A stretch of 64,000 nt of DNA from Delphinus delphis (taxonomy: Eukaryota > Chordata > Mammalia > Artiodactyla > Delphinidae): assembly GCF_949987515.2 (NCBI RefSeq), contig NC_082698.1, forward strand, positions 4,112,455 to 4,176,454. Direction: 5' to 3'. Below the pieces are notes generated by a model. It had not been told where the DNA came from. It did not search any database and was given only the letters and a program-made list of their open reading frames with translations. Within the stretch, counting starts at the first letter, position 1, and the number at the start of each line of letters is the position of its first letter. The position numbers and the translations under genes were made by a program. Positions 9,269 to 21,075 of this stretch are shown here, piece by piece.

Positions 9269-12200
9269 TTCTCAAAGCCAGCTGTGAGGTAGATCTAGCT
9301 TTCCTTCTATCTGACTTCATTCTTCTCGGAAAACACAGTTTGGAAAATACAGGACCAGACAACTGTTTTCTGGAAACTTTAGTGTCAAGTTTGTGGTCAG
9401 CCAGGGTCATGCAGGGCCAGACAGTCCACGCATCACGGAGGCTGCTGAGTCGTCCATCTCCCCCCATGAGAGGCCCAAGAGGCCATGGGTCCCCTGCTCG
9501 CAGACCCACTAGGACAACAGCTCCAGGCAGACAGGACCTGCCCATCACCAGCCTGGCCTTGCCTTCAAGGCCGCTCCAGTTATCAAAGTGTGACAGTCCC
9601 AAAGTGTACCCCCTTCTTTTTGTGGATCCACCAAGGAGTCCGATTTGCTTAAGTGTGAAATGAAATCAGAGGCATTAATGGAGACTGAAAGACAAATCAT
9701 TGAACACAGTGGATGAAGCTATAACACACGCCACTAAAATCAAAAGACCTGCGTCTCAGGGACAGCAGAGTCCCAACTCTGGGGTAGGGGAGCAGGGGAC
9801 AACATCCTGGGGATGTGTTCCCTTCCCGGAAGGAGCGGTGACAGCTCCCATAACAGGCTCTCTTAATGGCCAATCCATGCACTGGCATTTGTGCAGGAGC
9901 CGGAGGGACTGCTTGTTTACCGACCGGATGAAAGAACATGCTGCAGGGTTAGGAACACAGGACCGAAAGAGACCTGGGAAATCTGATGGACACGAGGAAA
10001 ATACAAACCACCGCAAATGGTCCAGGCACATGAATTCTAAGTATCCAATTACCCCAAAGTTTTTCTGCCATCTCAAGAGAACTGCAGAGACACAGGATAA
10101 AGACACAGCCCGGCTGCCTTGGGTCTTTATCCAGAGTTGCTCTTGGCTCCGGCCAGAGGTTGTCCCCAGCAGACCCACCATCAAAACCTACCCCTGCACT
10201 CTCCCGGTCCGCCTCACCCTAGACAAGATGAGGGAGAAGTGTTCCGTGGCCCCAAACTTAGAAACAAACCTGAATTTCAAATGGAATGTCGGTCTGGATA
10301 TGCAAGGTGGCATTTAGTTAAGAAAGCAAATTCATTGTTAGGTTTCATAACTGTGCAAACAGTGCAGGAAGGATTGGGAGTTATACAGTTGGTTCATTTA
10401 GGGCGTATCTAGGAAGCCTGAATAAATATACACTTTTATCTGTGTGTGAAGTTTAAGTGTATCATTCTTTAACAATCAGTTGACACAGATGAAATGAAAT
10501 AATTCCTCCCAGAGCTGTGTTTTGGCGATGAGCATTTCTAGTCCTGGACCCCCTCTCCAAAAGAGACCTCCACTCCAAGCCTAGAGTATGGCTTTAAGAA
10601 TCCTTCCTAAGACATGAGACTCAGGGCAGGCAGAGTTTCAGCTAAGGTTTTTTTCTGAACTGGCATTAGTCCTTACAATAGTGGTGCATATTGGACAAGA
10701 AAAGAGCGAATTGAGTGCTGGGTTTTCTCTTCATGACAGAGACCCAATGTTTATGTATATATTGAAGGATATATCAACTGCCATCCAGCTCAGGAATTGC
10801 TATTACGCTCCAATTGATTTTAAAAAGCGGGGGTCACAGCTCTGCAGTATGAACACAGAATGACCAAGTTCTATGATGTCCAAGGAAGGTCATCTGCTTG
10901 GTAAAGTGCAACTCAGTGGTGAGAACAGCACAAGATGGGTTGGTAACATGAGGGCCAGAGGAAGGCTGTCCAAAGGATGTCGACCTAAACCTCAGTCTAT
11001 TAAAATATTGCCAGAGGAAGAGACACTTGGCAATTCAGGCTGAATCATCTTGACTCAGGTGTTGGCCAAACTGGGGCACTGCTTTCTTTGATCAGAGGCC
11101 TGACGGGCCGGGCAATTCATGACGCTCTTGGAAGAACTCCTACACGACAACAGCAGGTGGTGATGAAAGGGTGCCAGGGAATGGAGCTCTGAGGCATTCT
11201 GGGGTTCCCCTTGGGAGCTCCCCACCCAGGAAGAGGGTCCAAATACTCAACTGAGAGCCTGATTCCCTCTGGGAGGGCCACTGAGGCAAGCCTGCCAAAG
11301 CCTACCTTTGCATGGGGGAGGCAAGCATCGTTTTCTATCCAAATGAACTCTAAGATTAACCTAGAATCAGGACATCTTCGTGGGCTCAGGATTCATTCTG
11401 ATGTCATAGCCTCTAGGAAAAAGAATTGTCTGCCCCTGGATCCATCGCCTGAAACCAAGAAGGGCTCTAATTCTCGTTGAGTGATACCAAATATTTGGCA
11501 GGCTTGGGTGACATCGAAGTTTCTCCTTCTTAAAAGCAGTTCTCTCATCCTATTTGCCATCATAGTTGCATATTTTTGAATAGTCATCAAAACACATAGT
11601 CACTGATTTCTCTAGGTCTGAATTTCTGCGGAATAAATCCAAAATGCTACTGGAATAAAGGAAGAAAAAATGTCAGGCTTTTCATAATCCTTAACAATTC
11701 CACTGATGAACAGCAGATGGGGCTACAAAAGTCACCCGATTAAAGACATGGGGGAAAAAAGAACCTTTTAACCTAAAAAACAATTCACTCAGAACCATGT
11801 CAAAATATACAAAGGGCTCTTCTTTGTGATTTAAAATGTCAGTGAGTCTGTGTCACACTGGAACTTTTGCAGAGCGGCCCAGATAGCCTCATGCGTTACA
11901 ATTAACTTACTTTTTTAACGTCGTAGATTTTGAACTCTTCCTCCCGGCTTCCCTTCATCCTGTTACAATGCAATTTGCTAGAAGACAAAACAATTATCTA
12001 TAATTCATTTAATCACAGCAACGCCAGCACCCCCCAATATCTCAGAACCGGGGTAAAACATGTATTTGTATGTTCATGCATACCGCAGGCGGGCACGCAT
12101 TCACACATGCAAATTCTTTAAATACTCATTTTTCATTAGATTTCGTAGCCTGTGCCACCACCGGAGGAAGAAATTCATGTGTCAAGCTGCAGGCCATTCA

Positions 12201-12639
12201 CAAACGTGAAATGTGAAAACAAAGGCAAAGATACAAAGGCTAGAGTGGAACCGGTCAAGTGCCCTGTTGGAAAATAGCACCAACCAAACCAGGAAATCAA
12301 GTTCTCCCACTTGACTCAGCAAGTCAAGCAAAAGGAGCCTCGGATTTCCTCGTGGAAACCGGAGAGAAGCGTCCTGGGCTGTGACAGCAGCGGGGGCCCT
12401 GCTGCCCGAGGCTCACCTGGTTTCAAGACGTTCTCTCCGCCGCCAGCCAAGTCCATCTGGGGAGAGAGATGAGCAAAGAGCAGATGGACAGATGCCACTT
12501 CTGGACTAATTCTGTCCACAAGTATGTCATTCGATCGAAAGCGGCCAGATAGGGCTGTGCACTGGGGTCCACTCTTCACCAAGAGAAAGACTGAAAGGGC
12601 CACTTCCCCTGGCCAGGAGGAGCCGGCTGCCAAGTGAAA
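9269..12639. other. Unique noncoding DNA
   Basis: No repeat family, RNA gene or defensible exon recognised across 3.4 kb. Open frames of 140-205 codons at 9.7-10.3 kb occur in several overlapping frames on both strands and show no domain. An AT-rich island around 11.88-12.02 kb contains acaattaac and aacaattatc words and may be regulatory. Confidence 0.5.
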
Positions 12640-12860
12640 GCTGCAATTTTATGCTTGTGATATAGATTGGAGCAATTAACAAGTATAAGTTGTTTCAAAA
12701 TCAGCTTAAATCTGCATTTTATGTGTGCAAGTTTCCAGCTGTAATGGGATTATGATGTCAGCAGAGGGAGGGGGGCACAGCTGCAGCAGGCTTCAGAGGT
12801 AGCAGGCAGCTGTTAAAATAGAGAACTAATTGTGATTAATTCTTACGATGTGTTTGAAGA
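12640..12860. promoter_or_regulatory. Candidate conserved noncoding island
   Basis: AT-rich, repeat-free island with agcaattaacaag, ctgtaatgggattatgatg (Otx/Pitx-like TAATGGGATTA core) and actaattgtgattaatt. Clustered homeodomain cores in unique DNA suggest an enhancer. Conservation was not tested. Confidence 0.35.
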
Positions 12861-14674
12861 TTTCACGAAGAGTTCAAGACCCAGCCCTTCCCACGGGGGA
12901 TGAAGTGAAGGAGGAGTATTCCTGGAAAAAGAGGCTCCGCGGAGAGCTCTCTGTGCTCCCTGCCTGTCCGGGACTGTCACATTCTCCCACCCACTCATTT
13001 CATTGTTCGGTTTTTAATTCGATTGAGTGTTTTTACCAGCTCAGGTGCTCCGCGTGTCTGCTAGGTCACACTTAAATAAGTTGTATAGAGTAATTTTTTT
13101 GCTCTGTCTCCCACTGTGGCCAAGCTGGGCGTTCATCACATCCCCTCTTTGGGAAGCGTTGGCATCACTTCTGGAATGTAAGGCACCCTCCCAGGAGATG
13201 ATAGCCCAGGCTGGGCTGGCCCAGCAGCCTGGAGCATTTCACCATTTCCTGGTAGGTAGCAGCTCTGTGCGTGGAAGCCAACATCTCTAATAGGCCCTTA
13301 GGAAACTCTTTCAGAAAAATGGTTTTAACTTTTATCTCCAACTATGAGTATATCTGGGGTCAGGTATCAGGATGGTTAGATGCTCATTCATTTCTGACAT
13401 TTTACGTAACTTGGATTTCTATAAAAGGTGGCCTGCCTTCCCTGTGTTGAATACAAAATTATATGCCATATTCTCAAGGGGGGAAACAAAACAAAAACAA
13501 ATAGGATGCTACAAAAAAAGAAAATTATATAAAACATAGCTAAAATAATATTGAAAGTAACAAGATAATTTTACCATAAAAACAATGAAAATAAGAAAAA
13601 AAAATCTTCCAGACTTTCTGCAAAGTATCTCTCGCAAAGCATTAGTCTTAAAGATATAAACTGAAGTTTAGGAGTAAGTAGCCCAGAAGTGAGAACAGTT
13701 GGTACTTCTGCACCTGGCGATTAACTAGCTGGAAGGTACTGGAAAAGTCAGTGTCTTTGTTTGTGAAGTGTCTTTATCGGTTCTATCATGGAGGGTACTT
13801 CCAGCCTTATGAAGAATGATCTTGTAATGGTCTTAACAAGATACCTGACTCAGAAACCACCGAGATGGTGCCAGGCAGCTCTCCAACATCTACAGCAGAA
13901 CTTGATACCCAGGTCGAAGCTTCTCAGATCCCAGTTCCTGCACGAGATGAAAGAATCTTTTTTCAGTGTGTACGTTGACCTACTAAATGGGGAAAGAGAA
14001 AGAAACACAACACAGGCAGTGACTCAAACTGCAGAGACAATGAACAGAGGCTCCGAAGTTATTCGAACGTAGCTGGAAATCATGAACATTGGATGGAGCG
14101 TGTCGTCAGGCTCTGCAGATGGCATCTGTTCTCTGACGGCATCTAGCGTTTGTCTATTTTTCTGCTCTCACGTTTTCTACATGAGATGCATTCCTCTACA
14201 CAGGTCAGAACGCAGACGGGCTGAAATGTAAATGAGGCAGAAGGATGACTGCATCGCTGTCAGCGTGGCCTTCTGGCATTGACATCAGTCCGAGGGCTTC
14301 AGGGATGGAAACAAAGAGCCCTTGTATCCCTGCTTCCTACCTTGGGAAGATCGTGTTGCTCAACGCCTCACTCTTCCTTTGCTTCATTTTTTAAAAGCTG
14401 AAAAGAGAAGAATTAAAGAGTGGAAACCAGAAAGAAAAGTTTGAAGCCCCCTAACAATACTTTGCAGGAGTGAGAGGGCCCAGAGGATTTAATTCCGGGG
14501 CTGCTGAGGCTGCGGGTCCCTGATCCATCAATGCCCCCATAACCCAGGTTGGGGTGTGGAGCCATTCCCCCCAGTTTCCGTGTGAAGATGTTTTGAGCTC
14601 ACCTAATTTTCCTCACAGCACTCGCGTGATCACTTGATTGTTACAAAGGGCAGACAGGTATTTGATTTAGGCTC
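12861..14674. other. Unique noncoding DNA with an A-rich patch
   Basis: The patch at 13440-13605 is strongly A-rich (aaacaaaaacaaa, aagaaaattatata). A frame of about 94 codons at 13788-14072 has no recognisable protein similarity. Nothing else identified. Confidence 0.5.
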
Positions 14675-14897
14675 TTTTATTTTATTAATTTATTTATTTA
14701 TTTTGGCGGTACGCGGGCCTCTCACCGCTGTGGCCTCTCCCGTTGCGGAGCACAGGCTCCGGACGCGCAGGCTCAGCGGCCATGGCTCACGGGCCCAGCC
14801 GCTCCGCGGCATGTGGGATCTTCCCGGACCGGGGCACGAACCCGTGTCCCCTGCATCGGCAGGCGGACTCTCAACCACTGCGCCACCAGGGAAGCCC
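14675..14897 (-). mobile_element. Young CHR-type SINE, minus strand
   Basis: On the minus strand: 'gggcttccctggtggcgca', B-box region 'gggttcgtgcccc', then a GC-rich body with many intact CpG, ending in an A-rich tail (plus-strand T/A mix at 14675-14704). The body is nearly identical to the 55.4 kb copy, and the retained CpG sites argue for recent insertion. A clean target-site duplication was not found. On the right side an extra 19-T run sits seven bases beyond the head. Confidence 0.93.
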
Positions 14898-14904
14898 AAT
14901 GCAC

Positions 14905-14923
14905 TTTTTTTTTTTTTTTTTTT
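14905..14923. repeat. Isolated poly-T run of 19
   Basis: Pure T homopolymer 7 bases outside the tRNA-like head of the preceding SINE. It is not where that SINE's own tail should be, so it may be the tail of an older, lost or deleted minus-strand retroposon. Confidence 0.8.
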
Positions 14924-16384
14924 AAATGGAGCCAGAGCAAGGGAGCAATGGTCCTTCCCCCACTTCCTCCTCCACCCTTCCCTCCTCTGGGTACAACGAT
15001 GGGACCAGTCGTGGCCAGTGCACATCCCAGAGCAGTGAGTCTGCAGCACCTTGAAGGTTACAACTTGGAAACGTTCATCAGAGGGAAAAAACGCAAACTG
15101 AGATACACTTAACCTTCAGCTTCAGTTGCTCGGACTTTGGTCTTCGAGGGCAGTGGTAACTTTGGTGAGTGGGCACTGAGGTAGGCTTCCCGTGTCCCTT
15201 TTAAGGACAAGTTCCCACCCGATGAGGGGCAGCTGGGTGCCAGAGCCCTGGTTCTGGCCCGAGAGCTCACCCAGCCTGCAGCGCGCGTGGGGGCGTTCCC
15301 CAGGGCTGCGCAAGCTGGAGCACCCGAGGTTTCCATTCAGCCCAGTGTCAGGGCCCAGCAGAGAAGCGGGTCACAGCTGCTGTGCTCTGAAACTCTAACA
15401 GCCAGAGGTAGGGGGTCCTGGAGGGGTGCCAGGAACTGCCTGAGAGGTCAGGGGGAGGGGGGGGGCGTGAGGAAGGAGGCTGTAATGGGATGGCAGGATG
15501 CCCGGGATTCATGGGGCATAACGATGGGGAGGCGGGGGCGGGGGGGGGGCGCGGGGGGCCAGTGAAGGATTGTGGAGAGGCAGCAACGAGGCTGGAGAAA
15601 CACGGAGGAAACCGAGATGCGCCCCAGACAGTGGCCCAGAAAGACAGGTCAGATGGAATGGATTCCCCATTGAAATACGCTTTCCAATCTGGCTTTAAAG
15701 TGTCTACAAAAATCTAGCAACACACGTTAAATAATAAATTGCAAAATGCTGGCTGGCTCCTGAGGAAATGCATCTTTCTCTGCAAAACGGCAAGTATGTC
15801 TCTCATTTTCACACTTGGTCTGTGAAGACCTATACATTAAGGCATGACTGACTACATTGACCAAAAATGGAGATTCTTAACACAAATTCTATGGAATGTG
15901 TTTTAACAAAATCTGTTCAAATTTCTGGTTTACATAAAGATATCCAAATGTATTTCTAAAACCAATTATTTCTGATCTTTTCCAATGTTTTATTCCAATT
16001 TCCACTCCCCTGCTTCACTGAAAAGAGACTTTTCTCATAACAGAAATACAGCAGCACTTTACTGTTGGCCTTATTTAGAACATGCCTGAATTCTTTCTGC
16101 TTGTTGGACAAAAAAAGAGACTAAAATCCAAGAGGCCAAGGAGCAAAGGACGATCACGGAAGGGACCTCAGTGGGTGTCCAGAGACCAGAGAATAAAAGA
16201 GCAGAACCAGGGCAGAGGGGGCACCAGGAAGGGCTCAGAGGGAGGGGAAAGTGATGTGCAGAGCACAGGTGAAGAGAAGCAGGAGGTAGACAGGTTAGAA
16301 CCGGAGGAGAGCAGACAGAATGTCAGCCAGGCCCACCTCAGAAAAACAGCAGGGGACCCACCCAGAGGCCACCACCGATCTTTT
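14924..16384. other. Unique noncoding DNA, GC-rich then purine-rich
   Basis: 14.95-15.65 kb is GC-rich with a G-run cluster. 15.7-16.08 kb is AT-rich. 16.09-16.33 kb is purine-rich and yields a lysine/arginine/glutamate-rich 132-codon frame that runs into an L2 remnant and is not considered real. Confidence 0.5.
15449..15560 (+). other. G-run cluster with G-quadruplex potential
   Basis: Two groups of long G runs on the plus strand: about 15451-15465 (five then nine or more G) and 15526-15558 (gggg, ggcggggg, then nine or more G and gcgggggg). Four or more G tracts with short loops fit the usual quadruplex pattern. Confidence 0.6.
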
Positions 16385-16578
16385 CATTCGTGCTCCTGTT
16401 CCGGCTTACTATCTTCTACCAAAACACCTGCTTCACCTACTTCTCCTAGTTACTCTGTTTGGTCTGTCTCACTCCTCTAGAAGGGAAGCCTCATGAGGGC
16501 AGGAACCATGTCTCTCTGTTCACTGATGGATCCCTAGTGACGAGAGCGGTGTTTGATAAATGGGAGACGCTCCTTAAA
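16385..16578 (+). mobile_element. L2 3' end fragment
   Basis: 'agaagggaagcctcatgagggcagg' type text, then 'accatgtctctctgttcactg', 'atccctag' and 'gtgtttgataaatg' follow the L2 3' end (ctccatgagggcagggacc, ttcactgctgtatcccc, aataaatg). Ancient and diverged. Confidence 0.7.
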
Positions 16579-18769
16579 TATAACCATGAAATGCTCAAGT
16601 AACAGACGCAAGAAGTAAAACACGAGGTCCTCCTAACCCTGGAAAACGCTGCACTGCTTTTGTTTCACGAGAAAAACAGAACGCTTAAACTTGAGAGAGC
16701 TCAGAAATGCTTAAAGCCACCCGGAAACATCCAAAGATGACTCAAGATAACTTAGGAAATTTGAGCTGGTCGACTTTATTGCAAGTTACCAGCAAGAACC
16801 TTTTGGTACTGAGGGAATTAGCAAACAAATTCCACAAACGCCTGGCAGTTATTCTTAGCGAGGTAGTGGGAAATGAGGGCCTAGAGGAAGAATGGCAAGA
16901 ATGGATGTGAGAGTGAGTTTTTAACTTGAAAAGAAGATTGATCCTGATTTTTACCACCTGGGAGCTAACCTAAATCCCTAGGAAAATAAGGCTCCCTCAA
17001 GCCAAGGGAAAATTAAAGAGACATAGCAATCCATACTCATGAATAGTCCCGTAAAGCATGGAGAAGGGTTCCCTTTGATCCCGCTTTCTTGGCCGGTTGT
17101 ACACTCACTGGTCTCGTAAAGGAACACAGTAGATATATTTACATTGTTTATGAACATGCCTTGATTGCAGTTAAACAATTGATGGAAGTTAATCCCGCTG
17201 GGTTTGTATAAAAAATGGTTGTTCAGAGCCTGAAAACATATCTGAGTGATGACAAATTGGATTTACTGAATTGGAGAGAGCGCCTGTAGGGATGGGAACA
17301 GCTGAAAAATACACGGGCAGTTGGGATATTGAAGCAGGTACATGATTTAAAGCAGCTTTGGAAGTAGTTTGTTAAAAGTGAGTTGCCAGGAGAATTCCCC
17401 ACCCCTCGCTGGCAGCGGCACCGCCCCACGTCCGTACAGTCAGAGCCCGGCAGGTGTGGTACCACCTCCAGATCTTCCCCCATCTCTGCTCCTCACTGTC
17501 ATTCCTGGTCCCACACCTGGGGATCGTGTGCTACTAAGTTGCTAATGGTTGTGTCTTTGGCTCTGCCACCAGGTGCCCCGAGGGCCACCGTGCCCAGGCA
17601 GGCAGGATCCTGAGAGGTCCACAGAGTACCGACCGCTCTTTTTAGCTACAGGAAGGGGGGGCGCTTCAGAGAGAGGAGCGCTCTTAGCATTCAGGTGGTG
17701 GCCCAACCGCCTCAATTTACAGGTGAGAATAAAGCCCCTGCAGGCCCTGACTCATGACTGATGGAGACAAAACCAAAACCTGGTTTCCCTGACCACCTGC
17801 CGCTGCCCTGGCCACTCTGCATGCCCCCTTCCTTCAAAGAGACCGGGGCCATTCTGACCCAATCCAGTTCTCTCACCGGTATCAGAAGAACACCTTCTCA
17901 TCCATCACTTATTTTTAGTTCACCTTGGAAAGTTTCCAGTTGCCAAAGGCATAGAGGTGACCTGTTATTTTCTTCCACGGTGAAAGAACATTCCAAGAAA
18001 AGAAAAAAAGAGCAGAAAAGAAAGCATTCCACCGACCCGTAGGTGATCTCTAAGAACATCTTTTCATACATTTCCATTATCTAATAGTTGAAATGTTTAT
18101 ATGTATATTTTTTCCTTTTTTTAAACTTTCTGACCCCATGACAGGACTAGAATGGCCTGAAGATGCACGGGCTAGATGATGCTACTCCGGGTTGGTTGCC
18201 ATCTGGTTGACCAGTTGGAACCAAAGACAGCATGGTGGATTTGAGACCCCCTGTGTATCCAGGTTGGGTGAGTACCCCACCTACTTGAGCATTTTTTTCT
18301 ACTTATTACCAAGGTATTTGACAAGTTGAGTAAGGCTGAGCATAGGAGATCATTAAAATCATAACGCTAACAATAATAGTAATGACAGCACGAATGAACA
18401 TCCTCATCAGGTGTTAAGTTTTCATAGGGCTCTTCTTCTCAGTGGCGCAAAGACTCCTTGTTGGATCTTACTGCATCTTTCTTATCAGAGGAAGTGGGAC
18501 CACCGTTCCACCCTGGCCACTGGTCCGTCAGATCAAGGAGCAAGAATTTAACAGCAGTGCTCAGAGTTCTGGGTCCTGGGAGGACCCTCAGGAGGCAGGT
18601 AAATTGTTACATGCCTTCAAAAAGCCTTGATTTTAGTCAAGGAGATGGGCAGCACCCTGGCCATGATTGGAGGGTCATTAAGTGTCGCCTCCAGCACTGT
18701 TCCTCCCCACCTCAGCTCCCAAGTCTACCTGGCCTTCAAAATTTAGCTCAGGAAGTCAACTCCTCTATA
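16579..18769. other. Unique noncoding DNA
   Basis: No repeat, RNA gene or convincing exon found. An A-rich purine patch near 17995-18025 gives a short lysine-rich frame. A few scattered frames of 60-90 codons show nothing recognisable. Confidence 0.5.
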
Positions 18770-18950
18770 ATAATCACTAATGTTTTTATTTGTTCCTTCC
18801 TTTGTGTCAAGTATCATGCCCTGTGCTTTACGTTCATTATCGTATTTTATCCTCTCATTTACTCTATGATGCTTTTATTTTTATCCTTTACTTATAAGGA
18901 AACAGAGGTACGGGAAAGATTGGGAACTCGCCCAGTGCCCCACAGCTAGG
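18770..18950 (+). mobile_element. MIR fragment
   Basis: 'agtatcatgccctgtgcttta', 'cgttcattatcgtattttatc' and 'aaggaaacagaggtacgggaaag...actcgcccagtgccccacagctag' follow the MIR consensus in order. Confidence 0.7.
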
Positions 18951-20048
18951 ACAGTCCTTGACACATTGTAGATCTCGGTAGGTATTTGGTGAATGCTGAA
19001 TGGAAAGGACTGAGATTTGAACCTAGAGCTCCCTAGTATGGCTGACACAGCAGGGACCCGTGTGAAGGGAAAGGGTGAATCTGAAAGGGTGGAGACAGCA
19101 TGGCAGGTCTCGGTGACTAGAGGCCTCTTTGTCTAGAGGGGATAAGTGAGGGACAAGAGTCTCAGGGCTTCCAGGCTCTGTGGAAGGCAAATCGCATGGT
19201 TGGAATCCCAGTGGTTTGTCAAGCCCTGAGCCTCTTCTTGGAGGGCTTTACAACCATGCAGATGAATCAGCCTTTATCTTTCCGGTTTCCTTCCTGAGCT
19301 CTGTTTGCCTTGGTTTGTCTCTCCTTCCACTTTCAAAACTAGTTGTCTTACTGATTGTAAGCCACCACCGTTCAGTGAGTCTCCTACTCATCAACTGTAA
19401 CGCAGGAAACTTCTGGAACCCTAAGACTTGCACCTGGGGGCAAGCTCCCGCACACCCCGGATTTGGTGGACTTTGTGTGAAAAATGCTTGTCCTGGGGTC
19501 TCCCACTTCCCATCAAAGGCCTCTTTGGTCTCTCCAGTGACTGGGAGCCATGTTTAACTGGGCTGGGCTTTGCTGCAGCTGGGGGTGGGGGGCGGGGGAG
19601 ACCTGGATCTTGGCGTTATCCACAGGGGGGACCCTGTGCTCTGGCCCAGTTTCCTTGGAGAGGGGCTGATGGGGGCAGAGCCTAGGATGGCTACCTCTCC
19701 CAGCTCAGGGCCCATAAATTAAGGGAGTCCTGGGGTGAGCAGAAGATAGTTATTTCTTTTTCATATTCTGACAGCTCCCTTACTTCCAGCCCCAGTCCCC
19801 AAGCAGTGGCCCTTGCTGATCCCCACGTGGCAGTGACAGGGACGTCTTTGCACACATGGAGAGAAGCAGCACCAGGCTTAGGAATCATCAAGCACAACAC
19901 AAAAATGGCCCGGTTCTGAGCTCTCTTACTGAGGCAAGGGGGCCCCCAGGCAGTCACCCCAAGGCTGCTTCAAGACTTTTTTATAAATTCTTGGTCTGTA
20001 AATAACAAAGTCAAACATAAAACTCAAACAGGAGACCAGAATTGCAAG
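18951..20048. other. Unique noncoding DNA
   Basis: The beginning (18955-19035) may be a further diverged MIR/L2 piece ('ttggtgaatgctgaatggaa'). The rest is unassigned and moderately GC-rich, with no defensible gene. Confidence 0.45.
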
Positions 20049-20057
20049 CAGCTATAT

Positions 20058-20757
20058 ATTTTTTTTATTGAAATATAGTTGATTTACAATGTTGTGTTAA
20101 TTTCTGCTGTACAGCAAAGTGATTCAGTTATATATATATATGCATACATTCTTTTTACATACATATATATACACATACATACATATATATACATACATTC
20201 TTCTTACATACATATATATACATACATACATATATATATATACACACACTCTTTTTCATATTCTTTTCCATTATGGTTTATCACAGGTTACTGAATATAG
20301 TTCCCTGTGCTCTACAGTAGGACCTTGTTGTTTATCCATTCTATATATAATGGTTTGCATCTGCAAACCCCAAACTCCCAATCCATCCCTCCCCGACCCA
20401 CCCTCCCTCTTGGCAACCGCAAGTCTGTTCTCTATGTCTGTGAGTCTGTTTCTGTTTCGTAGATAAGTTCTTTTGTGTCATATTTTAGATTTCACATGTA
20501 AGTAATATCATATGGTGTTTGTCTTTCTCTTTCTGACTTACTTCACTTAGTGTGATAATCTCTGGGTTCATCCACGTTGTTGCAAATGACATTATTTCAT
20601 TCTTTTTTATGGCTGAGTAGTACTCCATTGTGTATATATACCCCATCTTCTTTATCCATTCCTCTGTCAATTGACATTTAGGTTGTTTCCATGCCTTGGC
20701 TATTGTGAATAGTGCTGCTATGAACATAGGGGTGCGTGTATCTCTTTGAATTATAGT
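20058..20757 (-). mobile_element. L1 3' end with ORF2 C-terminus, minus strand
   Basis: On the plus strand it opens with poly-T and 'attgaaatatagttgatttac', the reverse of a cetartiodactyl L1 3' untranslated region. From 20727 down to 20485 the minus strand encodes the L1 ORF2 C-terminal segment (including GYIYTMEYYSAIKKNEIM), about 80 codons, ending at a stop. The reverse-transcriptase and endonuclease domains are missing through 5' truncation, so the copy is dead. A TA/TACA microsatellite has expanded inside the untranslated part at 20128-20249. Confidence 0.93.
20128..20249. repeat. (TA)n/(TACA)n microsatellite inside L1
   Basis: Compound tatata and catacata units, with two near-identical copies of a ttctt(t/c)ttacatacatatata segment, so part of it is also a larger-scale tandem duplication. 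Confidence 0.85.
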
Positions 20758-21066
20758 TTTTTTTTTTACATCTTTATTGGAGTATAATTGCTTTACAATG
20801 GTGTGTTAGTTTCTGCTTTATAACAAAGTGAATCAGTTATACATATACATATGTTCCCATATCTCTTCCCTCTTGCGTCTCCCTCCCTCCCACCCTCCCT
20901 ATCCCACCCCTCTAGGTGGTCACAAAGCACCGAGCTGATCTCCCTGTGCTATGCAGCTGCTTCCCACTTGCTATCTATTTTACATTTGGTAGTGTATATA
21001 TGTCCATGCCACTCTCTCACTTCGTCCCAGCTTACCCTTCCCCCTCCCCATGTCCTCAAGTCCATT
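20758..21066 (-). mobile_element. Second L1 3'UTR fragment, minus strand
   Basis: It begins with its own poly-T at about 20757-20767 and 'acatctttattggagtataa', then 'tttacaatggtgtgttagtt', the reversed pyrimidine-rich stretch (ctccctccctcccaccctcc) and 'aggtggtcacaaagcaccga', all typical of a young cetacean L1 3' untranslated region. It has no ORF2. It abuts the ORF2 end of the preceding L1 piece, in the same orientation. Confidence 0.88.
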
Positions 21067-21075
21067 CAGCTATAT

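Larger units (their letters stand above)
20049..21075. repeat. Apparent target-site duplication around the L1 pair
   Basis: The 9-bp word cagctatat occurs at 20049-20057, immediately left of the first L1 poly-T, and at 21067-21075, immediately right of the second L1 fragment. If real, both L1 pieces lie inside one insertion footprint. Chance is possible because L1 targets are T/A-rich. Confidence 0.45.

Noticed and set aside
9151..9663. 170-codon plus-strand and 146-codon minus-strand frames
   Set aside because: Both draw much of their length from the pyrimidine microsatellite (Phe/Pro/Ser-rich on one strand, Lys/Arg-rich on the other).
9700..10317. 205-codon frame
   Set aside because: No domain recognised, and a 142-codon opposite-strand frame covers the same bases. 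No splice or promoter context.
14690..15049. Frames of about 120-134 codons at 14.6-15.05 kb
   Set aside because: They translate the CHR-type SINE itself. Near-identical peptides arise at 49 and 55.4 kb from the other copies.
20485..20727. 80-codon frame resembling a real protein
   Set aside because: It is the C-terminal end of L1 ORF2 in a truncated copy, not a host gene.
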